Positions 19,482 through 28,166 of a stretch of 64,000 nt of DNA are shown one piece after another; position 1 is the stretch's first letter; each line of letters opens with the position of its first letter. The notes below the pieces were generated by a model, which saw nothing but the letters and a program-made list of their open reading frames with translations, was not told where the DNA came from and did not search any database. This DNA is from Rosistilla carotiformis (lineage in GTDB: Bacteria; Planctomycetota; Planctomycetia; Pirellulales; Pirellulaceae). Both the position numbers and the translations under genes were made by a program. The stretch covers positions 5,061,411 through 5,125,410 of the forward strand of contig NZ_CP036348.1 in assembly GCF_007753095.1 (NCBI RefSeq). The letters run 5' to 3'.

Positions 19482-22316
19482 TCATTCCGGCTCACTCGCA
19501 GCGAGATCCGCTTCGATCGCTCGCTTCAAAATCTGGCCGGTCGCCGATTCCGCCACCTCTTTCACCACCTCGGGTTCGCCCGCCGCGACCACACGACCGC
19601 CATTGCCCGCCGCTCCGGGGCCCATATCGATGATATAGTCCGACGCCTTGATCAGTCGCAGATTGTGTTCGACGACGATCAACGAATGCCCGTCGGCAAG
19701 CAGCGCGTCGAAGCAGCCCAACAGCTTGACGATGTCAGCCACATGCAGCCCCGTGGTCGGTTCGTCCATCAGGAACAGCGTCCGGCGTCGCTGAGCGGCA
19801 CTTAAGAAGGCCGCCAGTTTTAGCCGCTGCGCCTCGCCGCTGCTGAGCGTATTGGCCGGCTGGCCCAACTGCAGATAATCGAGCCCCACGTCGGTCAACC
19901 GCTTCAGCTTCTCCTGCACCTTGTCGTAGCCGCGGAAGAACGAGACCGCTTGGCGAACCGTCATCTTCAACACGTCGGCGATGTTTCGATCGCGGTAGCG
20001 GATCTTCAAGATCTCGTCGCGATAACGCGTCCCTTTGCACTCGGGACATTGCATGTAGATGTCGGCTAGGAACTGCATGTCGATCTGCAGCATCCCGTCC
20101 CCTTCGCAGGCCTCGCAGCGGCCGGCGGCGGAATTAAAACTGAAGTGGCCGGCGCCAAAATTGCGAGTCCGCGCCTCCAACGTATCGGCGAACACTTTGC
20201 GAATCGAATCGAACGCTTTGACGTACGTCACCGGATTGCTGCGTGGGCTGCGGCTGATCGGCGATTGATCGACTAACAACACGTCTTCCAGCTGCCCATC
20301 GCCCACCAGATCCGAGTAAGGCAGACTGGTTGCGCCCGACTTCTTCTTGCGTCGGCAGATCGCTCCGTACAACGTATCGTGAACCAGACTACTCTTGCCG
20401 CTCCCCGACACGCCCGTCACCACGCACAGCACGCCCAACGGGAAATCGACGTCGATCGATTGCAGATTGTTTCCGCTGGCCCCCGTCAGTTTCAGCCACC
20501 CGCGCGGCTGCAGCCGATCGCGTTGCAGCGACAACATCCCTCGGCGTCCCGACAGGTAATCGCCCGTCAGGCTTCCCTGCGTCTGGACCATCTCGTCGGC
20601 GGTCCCCTCGAAGACGATCTCGCCGCCGGAGGCTCCCGCCCCCGGGCCGACTTCGATCAACCGATCGGCCGCCGCAAAGACCGCTTCATTATGTTCGACG
20701 ACCGCCACGGTGTTCCCTCGATCGCGCAGCCGAACAATCGATTCGATCAAGCTGGGAACGTCGGCCGGATGCAGCCCCGCCGTCGGTTCATCCAGGACAT
20801 AAAGCATGTTGACGAGGCTGGATCCAAGTGCGCTGGTCAACGCGACGCGTTGGGCTTCGCCGCCGGAGAGCGTTCGCAGCGTGCGATCCAGCTGCAGATA
20901 GCCGAGGCCGACCGATTGCAGATAGCCCAGCCGATTGCGGACCTGGTGCAAGACATCGTCCGCGATCTCCGCCTCCCGATCGGCAAGCTTCACGTCGGCG
21001 AAGAATCGCGCGATCGCATCGACTTCCATCGCGCAGACCTCGGCGATGTTCTTGCCGCCGACGCGATAGGCGAGCACTTCGTCCTTGAGCCGCTGTCCGT
21101 TGCAAGTCGTGCACCGGCGGTAACTTCGCCAACGGCTCAAGAAGACGCGGATATGCATCTTGTACTTTTTGCGTTCCAACCAGGCAAAGAAGCCGTTCAG
21201 TCCACCGAACTCCCGCTCGGGAACCCCTTCGTCGATCAGCCGCCGCTGTTTTTTGGTCAGCCGCGAAAAGGGAACGTCCACTGGCAGATCGTAATCATCG
21301 GCCAACGCCAACAACTCTTCCAACTCATGCTGATACGAAGGCGTGTTCCACGGTTGGATCGCCCCTTCGCGGAGCGTCTTGGACCGATCGGGAACGACCA
21401 AATCCATATCGACATCGACGATATCGCCGAACCCTTCGCACGCCGGACACGCTCCCAAAGGGTTATTGAAATTGAACAACCGCGGCTCGGGATCGGGATA
21501 GGTGATCTGGCACGTTTCGCACTTCCGCTGGCGACTCCACTTCATCGCCTGCCACGACTTGCCGTCGATTACCGTTTCGCCCTCAGCGGATTCGATCAGC
21601 GCCACCGCTTGGCCAGCCCCTTCGGCAAACGCCGTCTCCATCGATTCGGTCAAACGTCCGGCTGCGTCCGACGTTTTCAAGCGATCGACGATCACGATCG
21701 CTTCGGCACCATCGCCAATCGCTTCGGCCAATTCGCCGCGCGATTCATCGCCTAGATTAAACGATCGGTCGCCGACGATCAGCCGCAGAAATCCCTGCTG
21801 CTGCAGATAGGAGAGCTCATCGACAGCATGCAGCTTCGATTCCAACAGCAATGGAAAACCGAGCATCGCGCGGGCCGCCGGCTCGGTCGCTGCCAACTGG
21901 TTCGCCGCCGATTGCGGATCGTCGCTGCGGACCGGTTGGCCACAGTTCAGACAAGTCAGATCGGCCACCTTGGCGTACAGCAACCGCAGGTAGTCAGCGG
22001 TTTCAGTCGCCGTTCCGATCGTGCTGCGGTTGGAACGCGAGGCCCCACCGCGCGTGACGGCGATCGCCGGAGGAAGGCCTTCGATCGATTCGCAATCGGG
22101 TCGATCCAACCGCTGCAGGAACTGACGCGTGTACGCCGAGAAGCTCTCGATGTAGCGTCGCTGCCCCTCCGCATACAACGTATCGAGGGCCAAGCTGGTC
22201 TTGCCGCTGCCGCTGACACCACAAAACACGACCAGCTGATGGTGAGGCACGTCGACGTCGACATCGCGCAAGTTGTGAACGCGGACTCCGCGCAGCCGAA
22301 TACTCCGTTGATTCAA
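19482..22316 (-). CDS. uvrA: UvrA-family excinuclease ABC subunit A
   Basis: ATP-driven DNA damage recognition for nucleotide excision repair. A 944-residue tandem ABC ATPase: first Walker A GVSGSGKTSLALDTLYAEGQ, zinc module CETC-x20-CPAC, signature LSGGEAQRVALTSALG and DEPTAGLHPADV; then second Walker A GVSGSGKSSLVHDTLYG, zinc module CEAC-x19-CPEC, signature LSSGEAQRLKLAAFLS and DEPTTGLHVADI. All catalytic motifs are intact. Some positions differ from canonical UvrA (DEPTAGLHPADV for DEPSIGLHQRDN, and CLNCGQPV after the first ATPase part), so it may be a planctomycete UvrA paralogue rather than the housekeeping copy. Confidence 0.88.
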   Translation of the reverse strand: MNQRSIRLRGVRVHNLRDVDVDVPHHQLVVFCGVSGSGKTSLALDTLYAEGQRRYIESFSAYTRQFLQRLDRPDCESIEGLPPAIAVTRGGASRSNRSTIGTATETADYLRLLYAKVADLTCLNCGQPVRSDDPQSAANQLAATEPAARAMLGFPLLLESKLHAVDELSYLQQQGFLRLIVGDRSFNLGDESRGELAEAIGDGAEAIVIVDRLKTSDAAGRLTESMETAFAEGAGQAVALIESAEGETVIDGKSWQAMKWSRQRKCETCQITYPDPEPRLFNFNNPLGACPACEGFGDIVDVDMDLVVPDRSKTLREGAIQPWNTPSYQHELEELLALADDYDLPVDVPFSRLTKKQRRLIDEGVPEREFGGLNGFFAWLERKKYKMHIRVFLSRWRSYRRCTTCNGQRLKDEVLAYRVGGKNIAEVCAMEVDAIARFFADVKLADREAEIADDVLHQVRNRLGYLQSVGLGYLQLDRTLRTLSGGEAQRVALTSALGSSLVNMLYVLDEPTAGLHPADVPSLIESIVRLRDRGNTVAVVEHNEAVFAAADRLIEVGPGAGASGGEIVFEGTADEMVQTQGSLTGDYLSGRRGMLSLQRDRLQPRGWLKLTGASGNNLQSIDVDFPLGVLCVVTGVSGSGKSSLVHDTLYGAICRRKKKSGATSLPYSDLVGDGQLEDVLLVDQSPISRSPRSNPVTYVKAFDSIRKVFADTLEARTRNFGAGHFSFNSAAGRCEACEGDGMLQIDMQFLADIYMQCPECKGTRYRDEILKIRYRDRNIADVLKMTVRQAVSFFRGYDKVQEKLKRLTDVGLDYLQLGQPANTLSSGEAQRLKLAAFLSAAQRRRTLFLMDEPTTGLHVADIVKLLGCFDALLADGHSLIVVEHNLRLIKASDYIIDMGPGAAGNGGRVVAAGEPEVVKEVAESATGQILKRAIEADLAASEPE

Positions 22317-22510
22317 TTCCGCGTCCAGTGGTTCAAGATTCGAAGAGGCTTGTCAATGAATGAGAGACGAATCTTCCACTGTAGCGTTCAACGAGCGGGA
22401 TGAAAATCGCGGGGGCTCAGCCAAATTGGTTGACGGTACCGTTTGTTTCCGCCGCGCGATGGCATGGAACGAATGAGAATAAACACGCATAAGCAGCACA
22501 CGCATGCGCA

Positions 22511-22810
22511 CTATCCTTTACGTTTTCGCCATTTATCTGGGTCGGACGCTGTATGAAAAACTCCCAGCACTTCGATGGTTGTGATGGTGATTTCGAAGAG
22601 GATTAGATACGGAAACCGATTGACTCGAGCAGCACGCAACGGCGGATCGACCATGCCGTATGCTTCCGATCGCGATTCTACTGCGTCAAAACTTGCATCA
22701 ACCGAAGCCCGAAAGCGGTTGCCAAGCTCAGTGGAAATTTCGTCGTACCAATCACCAGCACTAACCAAGTCGTCCGCGACGAGTGGATGAAACCGAAGCG
22801 GCTTAGCCAT
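22511..22810 (-). CDS. ParE/RelE-family toxin
   Basis: A 99-residue protein (MAKPLRFHPLVADDLVSAGD) with the RelE/ParE fold signature: an N-terminal helix pair with WYDEISTELGNRFRASVDA, then RVNRFPYLILFEI and IEVLGVFHTASDPDKWRKR. These toxins act on gyrase or on translating ribosomes; which applies here cannot be told. The ATG at 22810 overlaps the antitoxin's last codons (ATGGCTAA), the usual coupling of such modules, so the longer frame to 22831 is not used. Confidence 0.85.
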   Translation of the reverse strand: MAKPLRFHPLVADDLVSAGDWYDEISTELGNRFRASVDASFDAVESRSEAYGMVDPPLRAARVNRFPYLILFEITITTIEVLGVFHTASDPDKWRKRKG

Positions 22811-23015
22811 TGACTCGACGCCAAAGTTCATCCCGATCGATGGCGATTGAAGGGGCCGCTTTCATTTCCTGACTGCGCCGATGCGCTTCGTCTCGCTGCC
22901 AAGGTTGCAAGACGATCGGTTCTTCCGAGGCACTGATATCGTCCCAGAGAGCTTCCACGATTCGAAGCTTCTCCGAGATGGGAAGACTCCGAAGTTCAGC
23001 CAGATCGATGGTCAT
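22803..23015 (-). CDS. Addiction-module antitoxin (Unstab_antitox-like)
   Basis: A 70-residue protein, MTIDLAELRSLPISEKLRIV followed by EALWDDISASEEPI and the C-terminal IDRDELWRRVNG, typical of the short putative antitoxins placed before ParE/RelE toxins. GGGAGAG lies 7 bases ahead of the ATG. It is expected to neutralise the toxin encoded immediately downstream and probably to repress the pair's promoter. Confidence 0.85.
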   Translation of the reverse strand: MTIDLAELRSLPISEKLRIVEALWDDISASEEPIVLQPWQRDEAHRRSQEMKAAPSIAIDRDELWRRVNG

Positions 23016-23187
23016 AGTAACTCTCCCAAGGGGCACACGTCGAGAAACAGTAGATCGACCTACAATCTATGCAGCTTTTCTACACAAGCGATTGTCGCAC
23101 TCGAACTGGTCGGCTGCAAGCAAGCAGCCGCAGACGGAACTCGCCGGAGGGACAAGTGGTGACTCCCCGAGGCTCCCCCCAAAGCTC

Positions 23188-23640
23188 AACTTCACCCGCC
23201 CGGCAACGCCGGGAGGGTCGAAAAACGAGCGCCGAGCGAGTTTTTCGGGGAAGGCCGTCCGCGAGTGAAGAACTAGTAAACCGACCTCACGCAAAGCCTC
23301 CCCGAACGTAGCTGCGCTCGTTCGACCCTCCACTTCAAACTGCGTTTGGTGGAGGGTGAAGAATGCGAAACTTCACCCGCCCGGCAACGCCGGGAGGGTC
23401 GAAAAACAAGCGTCGAGCGAGTTTTTCGGGGAGGGCCATCCGTGAGTCAAACTCGTAAAAACAACCTCACGCCGAGCCTCCCCGAACGTAGCTGCGCTCG
23501 TTCGACCCTCCACCTCAAACTGCGTTTGGTGGAGGGTGAGGCATGCGCAACTTCACCCGCCCGGCAACGCCGGGAGGGTCGAAAAACGAGCGCCGAGCGA
23601 GTTTTTCGGGGAGGGCCGTCCGCGCGTCAGTGCAACGCGG
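23188..23640. repeat. Tandem array of about 180-bp GC-rich repeats (2.5 copies)
   Basis: Three copies begin at about 23191, 23372 and 23552 (spacing 181 and 180). Each opens with TTCACCCGCCCGGCAACGCC and carries a stem GAAAAAC...GTTTTTC, then CTCCCCGAACGTAGCTGCGC and CGACCCTCCAC...GTGGAGGGT, so the transcript would fold into several hairpins. The third copy stops after about 70 bases. The region 23016-23661 has no credible gene; open frames through the repeats translate the repeat itself. Similar palindromic families are, as far as I recall, widespread between genes of Rhodopirellula relatives. Confidence 0.85.
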
Positions 23641-23661
23641 ACCAATTAAAAGACTGCCGAT

Positions 23662-25182
23662 TTACATCGATGCCAAGAGGGCGGGGTGCGGCAGGATGAC
23701 TGGCTCCGAATCGTCGATCGCTTCGACGCGTTCCAGCGTCTGCTCGGCCAGTTTCGTGTCGGCGTCGATCGCTGCTCGGATCGTTCGCGGCGAATCGGGA
23801 CACCATCCGCCCAAGATCACGACCAGATCGTTTGGTGTCGCCTTGCTGATCGTCCACTGAATGGCAGCTTCACGATTGGCGATCAACTGAGGCTTCGCGG
23901 GGTCGACGACGCCGTCGAGCATCTCGTGCACGAGCGACAGAAATTCATCGGAGCCCGAAACGCCCGAGGTCAGCACGAGATGATCGCTGCATCGTTCGGT
24001 GATGTAACCCAAGTTGGCCGCGTGGGTTGCGGTCCGACGATGATCGCAAGCGGCGATGCACCAGATCTTCCCGCGACGCGGCAGCTCTTTGCGAAGTGTG
24101 TTGATCGTCGCCATCACGCGTTCGGGACAATCGGCATCGTCCAACACGATCTGCGGACCGGTGTACGAAGCAACGCGTTGCATCCGCCCCGGAATCTTTT
24201 CCATCGCCGACAGTCCCGCGGCAACCGTCTCCAGCGGGAAATCCATCACCAGTGCCGTTGCGGCGGCAGCCAATTGATGATGGAACATCCAGTCGCCCGT
24301 CATCCGCGATCGAACCGCAGCGGTGGTATCTCCGGCGGTGATCAAAAAGGTCGTTTCGCCCGCGTGTCGTTCCATGATCCGTCCGATCACATCGGCTTCT
24401 TGCGACGTGCCGTAGGTCAGGATCGAAAGGTCGGAAGACTCAGCCGCCTGAGCTGCGACGGCGTTGCTTTCATTAAGGATCACCAATCCCTTGGGGCGAA
24501 CGTGGCTGATCGCTTCGCTGAACAGCGAACCGCCTTGAGCACTCTTCAGGTAGGCGTGATCCGAATCGCCCGACAAGATCATGATGTCGAACGAAGTGCC
24601 ATCGGCAGCATGGCTGCGAAGCATCGCTTCGGACAATTCAACAACGGCAACTTGGCATCCCGAATCGGACGCGTCGGCGTACCAGTCGGTCAGGTCTTGC
24701 GCGTCGGACAGGGGGCGGCGAGGAACGTCTTGAATGATCCCGTCGCTGCGTCCCAAGTCGCAGTTGTAAGCAACTCGCAGCCCCGACTTCCGGAGCGCCG
24801 CGGCGACCATCAACGTCGTGCTGGTCTTGCCATCGATTCCGGCGACGCCGATCGACAGCATTTGTTGGGAGGGTTTGCCGGCCAGTTCGGAAACCAGATG
24901 AGCGTAGGCCTGACGCACGTCGGCGACGATGCACTGCGGGACCGACACGGGCAACAATTGTTCGGTGATAATTCCGATCGCACCGCCGGCAACCGCTTCA
25001 GCCGCAGCTTCGTCGGCGGGGGTATCGTCGATGCCGGCGACAAACACGTCGCCGGGAGAGCAATCCGATGCGTCGGCCGAACACCGTCGCACGGTCATGT
25101 CGGGGGTCGAGATCATGCGTGCTGCGGGGAACAGCTGACGCAAACTGACATCTTGGGAACCGATTCGCTTCGCCACATCCAT
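23662..25182 (-). CDS. MurE-like Mur ligase paralogue, motifs degenerate
   Basis: A 506-residue protein with the three-domain Mur ligase layout. Domain 1: CSADASDCSPGDVFVAGIDD. Central ATPase: P-loop GVAGIDGKTSTTLMVAAAL at residues 112-130 with Lys119; substrate part ELSEAMLRSHAADGTSFDIM. C-terminal domain: MEKIPGRMQRVASYTGPQIV. Several MurE signatures are altered: DDADCP where DYAHTP is expected, AACDHRRTA for the glycine-rich GCGGDRD, TSGVSG at the DNPR site, GGWCP for GKGHE. It probably binds ATP, but addition of diaminopimelate or lysine to UDP-MurNAc-peptide is doubtful. AAGGAGG precedes the ATG. Divergent from the HTH-EIIA gene. Confidence 0.82.
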   Translation of the reverse strand: MDVAKRIGSQDVSLRQLFPAARMISTPDMTVRRCSADASDCSPGDVFVAGIDDTPADEAAAEAVAGGAIGIITEQLLPVSVPQCIVADVRQAYAHLVSELAGKPSQQMLSIGVAGIDGKTSTTLMVAAALRKSGLRVAYNCDLGRSDGIIQDVPRRPLSDAQDLTDWYADASDSGCQVAVVELSEAMLRSHAADGTSFDIMILSGDSDHAYLKSAQGGSLFSEAISHVRPKGLVILNESNAVAAQAAESSDLSILTYGTSQEADVIGRIMERHAGETTFLITAGDTTAAVRSRMTGDWMFHHQLAAAATALVMDFPLETVAAGLSAMEKIPGRMQRVASYTGPQIVLDDADCPERVMATINTLRKELPRRGKIWCIAACDHRRTATHAANLGYITERCSDHLVLTSGVSGSDEFLSLVHEMLDGVVDPAKPQLIANREAAIQWTISKATPNDLVVILGGWCPDSPRTIRAAIDADTKLAEQTLERVEAIDDSEPVILPHPALLASM

Positions 25183-25427
25183 CGTCGGCCTCCTTGCCTA
25201 GATAAGTTGGACGTTTTGTGAAGATCGCGTTACCGGAAGTCAAACGATCCGTCGTTTGCGGGGCTTCCGATGTCCCGATCCAAAGTCCTGGGTCGAATTG
25301 ATTCTTTACATCCGCACCAGTTCGTCAACCCGAATCGAGACGGTTCACTGGACAATAATTGCCGATCACACGACAATGCAACCCCAATCCCTCGACCGCG
25401 TAACGACTTACAGCGAAATGCTAGCAG

Positions 25428-26135
25428 ATGTCCGAAGAAAATTTTGATGTAGCTGGACTGGCCGCTTACCTGCACCTGACGCCCGATCAAGTCAACAAGA
25501 TGGCACAACGAGGCCGTCTACCGGGACGCCGTGTAAGTGGAGGATGGATCTTTTCCGAAGCCGAGGTCCACCATTGGCTCGAACAACAGATCGGGGCCAG
25601 CGATTTGGAACAACTCGATAAGGTCGACGCCGTGTTATCGCGGGCCGACAATATCCATAACGACATCACGATCGCGAGCTTTTGTTCGCTGGACGTGATC
25701 GAAGTTCCTTTGCAGGCTCGCACCAAAGCGTCGGTGATTCGTTCGATGTCCTCACTTGCAGCCGGCGGCGGAATGCTTTGGGATCCCGCCGCGATGGCCG
25801 AGGCTGTCAAAGCGCGTGAAGAGTTGCATCCGACGGCGCTCGACTGCGGTGTCGCGTTGTTGCACCCGCGGCGACCGCAAACCTCGATCCTGGCCGATTC
25901 CGTCGTCGCCTTGGGCCGCACGTCGCAACCGCTTCCCTTCTCCGATACCGGCCAACTGACCGACGTCTTCTTCCTGCTGGCCTCCTACGACGATCGCATT
26001 CACCTGCGAATCCTGTCTCGGATCAGCCGAATGATCACCGACGAGATCTTCCTCGGACAATTGCGAGAAGCTCCCGATGCCGCGGCGGCGCGGCAAGCGA
26101 TCCTGGACGTCGAAGAACGGATCGACGAAGTATGA
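25428..26135 (+). CDS. HTH (excisionase-type)-PTS EIIA(Ntr-like) fusion protein
   Basis: A 235-residue cytoplasmic protein. Residues 5-52 form an excisionase/MerR-like helix-turn-helix (FDVAGLAAYLHLTPDQVNKM, then RGRLPGRRVSGGWIFSEAEV). Residues 80-235 match PTS EIIA type 2 / PtsN: KASVIRSMSSLAA, MAEAVKAREEL, and the phosphorylatable histidine His146 in GVALLHPRR. No EI, HPr or membrane EII is nearby, so regulation rather than sugar transport is likely, with phosphorylation tuning the DNA-binding part (inference). It overlaps the next gene by 4 bases (ATGA) and is divergent from the MurE-like gene. Confidence 0.85.
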   Translation: MSEENFDVAGLAAYLHLTPDQVNKMAQRGRLPGRRVSGGWIFSEAEVHHWLEQQIGASDLEQLDKVDAVLSRADNIHNDITIASFCSLDVIEVPLQARTKASVIRSMSSLAAGGGMLWDPAAMAEAVKAREELHPTALDCGVALLHPRRPQTSILADSVVALGRTSQPLPFSDTGQLTDVFFLLASYDDRIHLRILSRISRMITDEIFLGQLREAPDAAAARQAILDVEERIDEV

Positions 26136-26860
26136 TGCTGTGGATCGGCGACAACGAACATCCCGAATTTCGAGATGCGTGGACCTGGGCTATCGAATCG
26201 GGCCAATGCAAACATCGCGATTCAATCGATGCCGCAATTGAACAACCCGTCGCGCGTTCGATCCCACACATCCTCATCGCGCGACCCGACCGGCAACCGC
26301 AGCCCGCCGCAACGTTTCGCGCATTGCAACAACAATACCCGCTTGCCAGCTACGCCACGCTGCTGGGCAGTTTGTGCGAAGGGGAGCAACGGACCGGAAC
26401 TCCCTGGCCCCATTGCCAACGCATCTACTGGCACCGCTGGAGTTTCCAATTGGTCGCGTGGAGCGGCCTGAATCACCAAGCATCTACATCGGCACCGACA
26501 ACATCGGGTTGCATCGGGATCGTCAGTCGCAGCCGTTGGATTGGGTCGGGAGTTGTCGATTCGCTGCGTCACGCCAACATCCCCTGCGTCGCCGTCGCAC
26601 CGCAGCAATTAGCGGTCGCAGGTCCGTACAGCGATCTGTTGTGGGACGATTCGGTGATCGCGACGCTCGACGACTGGCAAGCTCAAGCCGCCGCAGTTGC
26701 CGCTCACGCTGGAACCGCTCGACATCACTGGCTGGTCAGCAGCCCGCGCGTCGAGACGTGGCATGCGATACAAGCGGCCGGCTTTGAATCGCTTCACAGC
26801 AAGCCATTGGATCTCGATAGCATCCTCGCCAGCTTGAATCGCCGCGCCGTAACCGCGTAA
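26132..26860 (+). CDS. Uncharacterised protein coupled to the HTH-EIIA gene
   Basis: A 242-residue protein not assigned to a named family. Its first codons overlap the stop of the HTH-EIIA gene (ATGATG), which implies coupled translation. The N-terminal part (IPHILIARPDRQPQPAATF) and the C-terminal part (GCIGIVSRSRWIGSGVVDSL to SLHSKPLDLDSILASLNRR) have alternating strands and helices; the KPLDLDSIL ending recalls the Lys-Pro motif that closes response-regulator receiver domains, but no phospho-acceptor Asp pattern is clear. A pseudo-receiver partner of the EIIA protein is a guess. Confidence 0.7.
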   Translation: MMLWIGDNEHPEFRDAWTWAIESGQCKHRDSIDAAIEQPVARSIPHILIARPDRQPQPAATFRALQQQYPLASYATLLGSLCEGEQRTGTPWPHCQRIYWHRWSFQLVAWSGLNHQASTSAPTTSGCIGIVSRSRWIGSGVVDSLRHANIPCVAVAPQQLAVAGPYSDLLWDDSVIATLDDWQAQAAAVAAHAGTARHHWLVSSPRVETWHAIQAAGFESLHSKPLDLDSILASLNRRAVTA

Positions 26861-26943
26861 ACGCATTGGCGCCGCGAAGCGCTGCGGTTTTGCTAGGAAC
26901 CGGTAGGCCGGCGGCCTCGGCCAGTGCGGTCGCCGAGGAGGCG

Positions 26944-27609
26944 ATGGGGAGTTATCATTTCGGCAGCAGCTGCGAAACGCGGCCGCTCGACGCCCCACCT
27001 CCTTTCTTCAAGCAACGGACCGATCTGTTGGGAAACAATTCGCTGCAATTCGTAAAATCGTTCCTGCGTCAGCCGGGAGCGGTTGGCGCGATCGCCCCCA
27101 GTTCCGAACAACTCGCCCAAACCATGGTCGGCTGGTTCGATTGGGAATCGGCTCGCGGCGTCGTCGAATACGGACCGGGAACCGGCGTCTTCACGAAACA
27201 TGTCGTCCAGAAACTGCATCCCGACGCCAAGTTCTTCGCGATCGAACGCGATCCCGAATTGGTCGCGATCGTCCAACAGAAGCTGCCCGAGGTGGACGTC
27301 GTCGAAGAGAGCGTCGCCAACGTTGTCGCGCTGTGCCAAGCTCGCGGCATCGAACAAGTCGACGCGATCGTCTGCGGACTGCCTTGGGCTTCGTTCCCCG
27401 ATACGCTGCAGCGGGAGTGCATCGACGCGATGATGCAGGTGCTGCGACCGGGTGGCCAATTCGCTACGTTCGCCTACTGGCAAGGCTTGCTGTTGCCCGC
27501 CGGCCAACGCTTCAAGCGACGCCTGGGCGATTACTTCTCGACCGTCGAATACAGCCCCACGGTCTGGCGCAACCTGCCTCCTGCGTTTGTTTATCGCTGC
27601 ACGCGGTAG
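26944..27609 (+). CDS. Class I SAM-dependent methyltransferase (phospholipid N-methyltransferase-like)
   Basis: A 221-residue protein: FLRQPGAVGAIAPSSEQLAQ is typical of PmtA-like enzymes; motif I is VVEYGPGTGVFT; AIERDPELV binds the adenosyl ribose; VDAIVCGLPWASFP is motif IV; LRPGGQFATFAY motif V-like. It probably methylates a phospholipid headgroup or another small amine at the membrane, from the PmtA resemblance. The start is uncertain: the ATG at 26944 has GAGGAGG only 2-3 bases ahead; the frame stays open to 26866. Confidence 0.82.
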   Translation: MGSYHFGSSCETRPLDAPPPFFKQRTDLLGNNSLQFVKSFLRQPGAVGAIAPSSEQLAQTMVGWFDWESARGVVEYGPGTGVFTKHVVQKLHPDAKFFAIERDPELVAIVQQKLPEVDVVEESVANVVALCQARGIEQVDAIVCGLPWASFPDTLQRECIDAMMQVLRPGGQFATFAYWQGLLLPAGQRFKRRLGDYFSTVEYSPTVWRNLPPAFVYRCTR

Positions 27610-27646
27610 CGGATGGAACAGGGGCTGACAGAGCAGTACATCCATG

Positions 27647-28079
27647 TGTCGGCCTCCGGCCTTCCATTTTTGTTGCAGCTTTGGGTCCGGAGGCTTACAC
27701 CTCCGGCAGGTCGTGTGTCGGCCTTCGGCCTGGGTTCCAATGTGCCCTACTGGAGTCGGCGGTTTACACCGCCGGCAAGTCATGTGACGGCCTTCGGCCT
27801 TAGATCCAGATTGCCTTCCTGAATCCGGCGGCTTACACCGCTGGCTGGCCGTGTATAAGCCTTCGGCCTGGGGCGATTTGCGTCTTGGCAGCCCACGAGC
27901 GTCTGACATCGACCGCACTGCGTGACTGAATCGGCTGGGCTCAGGACGGCATTGGGATCAAGATTCCTCTCACGCCTACCTACGTTTGTTTTCAGGCCGG
28001 AGGCCGGCAAACGAACTGCCGGAGGCGTAAGCCTCCGGACCGAATGCAGCGCCATCACCGAAAGGCCGGAGGCCGACAC
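27647..28079. repeat. 69-bp-period two-hairpin repeat array with an inverted copy
   Basis: Direct units start at 27647, 27716, 27785 and 27854, exactly 69 bases apart. Each has a small palindrome GGCCTYCGGCC, a spacer of about 25 bases whose sequence varies, then a long palindrome of the form CCGGMGGCTTACACCKCCGG and a short linker. A full inverted copy with the same 69-base register lies at 28079-28010. The fourth direct unit lacks the second palindrome. The array fills the 557-base gap between the methyltransferase and the oxidoreductase; no gene is recognised in this gap. Confidence 0.88.
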
Positions 28080-28166
28080 AGGCCGGTGGAAGTATGGAGG
28101 CTCCATAGCCATAATACGGCCGTCAATTGAGTCGCAATTTTGAGACCATAACGTCGATCGAGAACC

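Noticed and set aside
20379-21755. 458-codon plus-strand frame opposite uvrA
   Set aside because: It is antisense to intact UvrA ATPase and zinc motifs; no protein family seen.
22511-23015. Mobile element or phage border at the toxin-antitoxin pair
   Set aside because: No integrase, transposase, tRNA or direct-repeat boundary found; composition is like the surroundings.
23346-23699. Proteins encoded by the 180-bp repeats
   Set aside because: The frames only translate the repeats (the same peptide recurs in two frames); no start signal or domain.
27647-28079. CRISPR array
   Set aside because: Spacing is regular, but the conserved parts are two separate palindromes of different sequence, one unit is inverted, no cas genes are present, and the variable parts are still partly similar to each other.
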